From Phocaeicola plebeius (GTDB taxonomy: Bacteria > Bacteroidota > Bacteroidia > Bacteroidales > Bacteroidaceae), in assembly GCA_004558305.1 (NCBI GenBank), contig SFDG01000062.1:1-15524 (forward strand): a stretch of 15,524 bases of DNA. Direction: 5' to 3'. This document shows, one piece after another, positions 12,904-15,524 of the stretch (within the stretch, counting starts at the first letter, position 1; each line of letters opens with the position of its first letter). The translations under genes and the position numbers were made by a program. The notes below the pieces were generated by a model, which worked only from the letters and a program-made list of their open reading frames with translations, did no database searches and was not told the DNA's origin.

Positions 12904-15524
12904 AGGGGTTGCTGGAAGCCTGATACTGATCACCGACAGCTTTGCCGCTACCATCAGCAACGGTCTTATACAGCTCCTTGGAGTTGTTCAGCTCGTTCTG
13001 GTCAGCGTCGAAGATGACTGCGATAACCTTGTTGTCATCGCCGCCAACAACGACATAAGCGTTGGTCAGAACGGTCTCGGAAGCGCTGCTGGAGTGATCG
13101 CCAGCGTTAGCCAGCTGAATCTGCTCCAGAGTAGCACCCTCAACACCAGCGTTGTCAGCATCGTTCATGCCGATGAAGATGCAGTCATCGTCCAGAGTGA
13201 TCTGGTTCAGACCCTTGTTGATGTAGTGCTTGTTAGTGTTGTAGGTACCAACATCAGCGTTAGCAACGAAGGACAGCTCGCCCTTGGCCTTGTAATCAAA
13301 GCCAGTGATAGCAACTTCGCTGAATGCCTTTTCGACGTTTCTATTAACCTTGATGTTTTCGATGTAATCACCGTTGACATTGTAGGAAATCACAGCGCCA
13401 GCAACAGCACCATCGACAACAGCGGTGGTGTCTGCATACAGAGTCTTAGCACCCTCGTTGGTCCAGACTTCGTAAGTAGCCTTATCCTCGCCGTTCTTAT
13501 CTGCCTTGTAACCATCAGAAGTCAGATAACCATACAGGGTATCCTTAGTAGCGCCGGGCACGGAAGCATCAACCTTGTTAATCAGAGCAGCCACAGTAAC
13601 ATAGTTAATGCCGTTCTTCTCGCTCAGAGCGTAGATATAAGAAGTAGAAGTGAATGCGCTGTCGCCCCAGTTCTTGAGCTGCTTACCGGACAGAACCTTG
13701 GTCTCTTTTCCAGTCTGAACAAAGATAACGGCATCATCATTAGGTGCATAGCCGTCGATCTTCTGCTTGGAATAGACGCTAGTGCTACCGGAGGCAACGC
13801 TGTCATAACCAGCCTTATTGCTATTGCTCAGGACCTTCACGTCATAGGTGCCATCAGACAGGACACTGTAGGTGTACAGAGTGTAGGCGGAGATGTCATC
13901 ATAGGTGCCCGTATAGCCCGTAATCGTTGTACCGTCCGTGGCATAAACAGGCGTCTTATCCAGCTTATCGCCATTCAGCTTAGAGATGGTGATAGTCTTG
14001 CTAGTACCATCAGTGAAGTAGACCTTTGCATCAACAGTACCATTCTTTTCACCAGCGAACTGGTCAAAGCTCTTAGTGCCGGAGACATACAGGATGTCCT
14101 TGGAGGAAGCGGAAGTCTCCTCGGAGAACAGGATCACGCCGCCAACAACAACCAGGTCATAGGTGTTGCCAGTGGTGGGAGCATCGCTCAGGTTGCTGGC
14201 CAGCTTCAGCCAGTTGTTATTGACCTTAGCTTCGCCGGTACGGGTGCCGTCGACCTTAGCAGAGGTAACGTCCAGCTTGGTGATGGAGTCCTTGTCCTTA
14301 GCGGAACGGTTGGCCTCATCAACGAACATGACGTAGTCATCCTTAGCAATGCCGGAGTAAACGTCAGCGTCCTCAAACTTCACGGTGTTGATGCCGTTGT
14401 TGATGGTGACGGAAGACTTAGACACAGAAGTGACCTTGCCCACCTTCACGGGAGTGTAAACAGCGGTGTCAATCTTACCATCGCCGTTGTTGTCAATCAG
14501 CTTGATGGAAGAAGCAGCCACATTCTTTTTCAGGGAGTTGGGATTTGCAGTGTTGTCACCCAGCTCATTAACCAGAGCATACAGACTCTTCTTTGCAGAG
14601 GTAGACGTATTGTTTGCAGTCCAGACAATAGCGCTTGCGCTCTGAGTGTAGAGGTCACCCTCCAGCTTATAAGAAGTGCCATTCAGCTTGATCTTATCGG
14701 TCTTGGAACCATCCTTTTCCAGAGCGCCAACATAACCGGTGGCAACCACGGAAGAATCCTCGTTAGCGTAAACGCCGAAGACTTCGCCATCCTTGTTCAG
14801 CAGCAGATCGACCTTCTGGCCCAGCAGATCGGAGTAATCCTTTTCAACCTTAGTGAAAGGATTTCTCTGACCGTCAATGGTAATGGTGTAAGTACCCTTG
14901 TTGTCTTCCTTCACGGCGACCAGAGTACCAGCGTTCTTAGTAATATCGGCATCATACTTGTCGAGCAGAAGAGTGATCTTGTTGTGCAGAACGTCCATCT
15001 TGTCCTGAACGGTGATCTGAGTGGACAGCTTGCCGTCCTTGTCAGCAACCAGGTTGGTGACATACTCGACCTCGTAAGCCTTCAGTGCATTCCAGATCAT
15101 CTGGGCAGCATTGTCACGGGTCAGAGCGGCGTTGGTGTCCATAGACTCCAGGCCCTTGTACAGACCCTTCTGAGCGGCACGAACGTTGACGTTAGTAGCC
15201 CAGGCGTTACCAGTGAAGCCTTCCAGGTCAGACTTATAGCCCAGGGAGACCAGGAGCATCTTGGCCATCTGGACGCCGGTCACGTTGCCGTTGGGGGCAA
15301 ATTTGCCGCCGCCGACGCCGGAGACGATGCCCTGTGCAGCGCAGGACTCGATGTAGCCCTCAGCCCAGGCAGCGTTGGCGTTGTTGCGCACATCGCTGAA
15401 GGTGGGGGTGGTGTTGGTGCTGACAGCGGGGTTCTTGCCGCCGTTGAGTGCCACGCAGATCATCTTGGTGACCTCAGCGCGGGTGATGTTGCCCTCGGGC
15501 TTGAAAGAGCCGTCGGGGTAACCG
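12902..15524 (-). CDS. S-layer homology (SLH) domain protein SLH2, 5' end beyond window
   Basis: The frame runs off the right edge; about 873 residues are visible and the signal peptide is outside. The first visible residues, GYPDGSFKPEGNITRAEVTK, are the end of an SLH motif with a full TRAE signature. Two more motifs follow: TFSDVRNNANAAWAEGYIES ... VTGVQMAKMLLVSLGY and FTGNAWATN ... LTRDNAAQMIWNAL. Together they make the usual three-motif cell-wall anchor. The rest is a long Thr/Asp/Lys/Gly-rich beta-type region with no sortase signal. The anchor block is close to that of SLH1 (shared ADKDGKLSTQITVQDK), but beyond it the two proteins diverge strongly. The ATG at 15463 is internal, not the start. 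It is probably a major surface or S-layer protein. Its 3' region carries three hairpins before the protease gene. Confidence 0.88.
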   Translation of the reverse strand, partial: GYPDGSFKPEGNITRAEVTKMICVALNGGKNPAVSTNTTPTFSDVRNNANAAWAEGYIESCAAQGIVSGVGGGKFAPNGNVTGVQMAKMLLVSLGYKSDLEGFTGNAWATNVNVRAAQKGLYKGLESMDTNAALTRDNAAQMIWNALKAYEVEYVTNLVADKDGKLSTQITVQDKMDVLHNKITLLLDKYDADITKNAGTLVAVKEDNKGTYTITIDGQRNPFTKVEKDYSDLLGQKVDLLLNKDGEVFGVYANEDSSVVATGYVGALEKDGSKTDKIKLNGTSYKLEGDLYTQSASAIVWTANNTSTSAKKSLYALVNELGDNTANPNSLKKNVAASSIKLIDNNGDGKIDTAVYTPVKVGKVTSVSKSSVTINNGINTVKFEDADVYSGIAKDDYVMFVDEANRSAKDKDSITKLDVTSAKVDGTRTGEAKVNNNWLKLASNLSDAPTTGNTYDLVVVGGVILFSEETSASSKDILYVSGTKSFDQFAGEKNGTVDAKVYFTDGTSKTITISKLNGDKLDKTPVYATDGTTITGYTGTYDDISAYTLYTYSVLSDGTYDVKVLSNSNKAGYDSVASGSTSVYSKQKIDGYAPNDDAVIFVQTGKETKVLSGKQLKNWGDSAFTSTSYIYALSEKNGINYVTVAALINKVDASVPGATKDTLYGYLTSDGYKADKNGEDKATYEVWTNEGAKTLYADTTAVVDGAVAGAVISYNVNGDYIENIKVNRNVEKAFSEVAITGFDYKAKGELSFVANADVGTYNTNKHYINKGLNQITLDDDCIFIGMNDADNAGVEGATLEQIQLANAGDHSSSASETVLTNAYVVVGGDDNKVIAVIFDADQNELNNSKELYKTVADGSGKAVGDQYQASSNP
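15012..15046 (-). repeat. 35-bp block identical to an inverted block in SLH1
   Basis: The reverse complement of these bases equals 3603-3637 in SLH1 by hand comparison. It lies in the conserved end of the SLH anchor region. It is a potential crossover or gene-conversion point between the two oppositely oriented SLH genes. Confidence 0.85.

Overview
The window looks like an accessory-rich stretch of a Gram-positive, probably gut-dwelling Clostridia genome, most like the Oscillospiraceae. This placement is inferred from protein character, not from a database search. The basis is two large secreted proteins with S-layer homology (SLH) motifs, a lipoprotein-dependent ABC importer, strong Shine-Dalgarno sites, GTG starts and Firmicutes-style mobile genes. 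Base composition is patchy. The ABC operon and the second integrase are GC-rich. The first integrase and especially the protease/small-RNA region (about 11.6-12.8 kb) are visibly richer in A+T.

Layout, left to right. (1) 1-3110: the 3' end of an amidoligase gene; a class II glutamine amidotransferase split by a one-base frameshift; a cluster of four alternately oriented 12-bp motifs; then a serine recombinase overlapping a tyrosine recombinase. This resembles one end of an integrative element. (2) 3138-5813: an SLH protein gene (SLH1) starting at GTG with no convincing ribosome-binding site, 52 bases after the integrase stop. It lacks the first SLH motif present in the other copy, and ends in a strong terminator. 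(3) 5833-7240: an AAA/DUF4143 ATPase gene behind three identical CACA-N5-TGTG dyads, one of them inside the promoter spacer. (4) 7296-10243: a three-gene ABC importer operon of the TrpX/TrpY/TrpZ type, with a clear promoter, a dyad over its -10 box and a hairpin between the first and second genes. (5) 10324-11613: a second tyrosine recombinase about 65% identical to the first. Its Shine-Dalgarno lies in the 3' arm of the terminator closing the ABC operon. Two perfect DnaA-box sequences and a terminator follow. (6) 11621-11836, minus strand: two tandem copies of an apparent small-RNA gene, each with a 17-bp-spaced sigma-70 promoter, a tetraloop hairpin and an intrinsic terminator, with compensatory base changes between copies. 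(7) 11868-12840, minus strand: hairpins and a trypsin-like protease with no export signal. (8) 12902 to the right edge, minus strand: a second SLH protein gene (SLH2), cut by the window end.

The two SLH genes share a nearly identical N-terminal block in opposite orientation and differ beyond it. Together with three site-specific recombinase genes this suggests, but does not prove, a surface-protein locus that is remodelled by recombination. The least explained item is the tandem small-RNA pair. Next are the operator array of the ATPase gene and the hairpin that both ends the ABC operon and covers the integrase ribosome-binding site.
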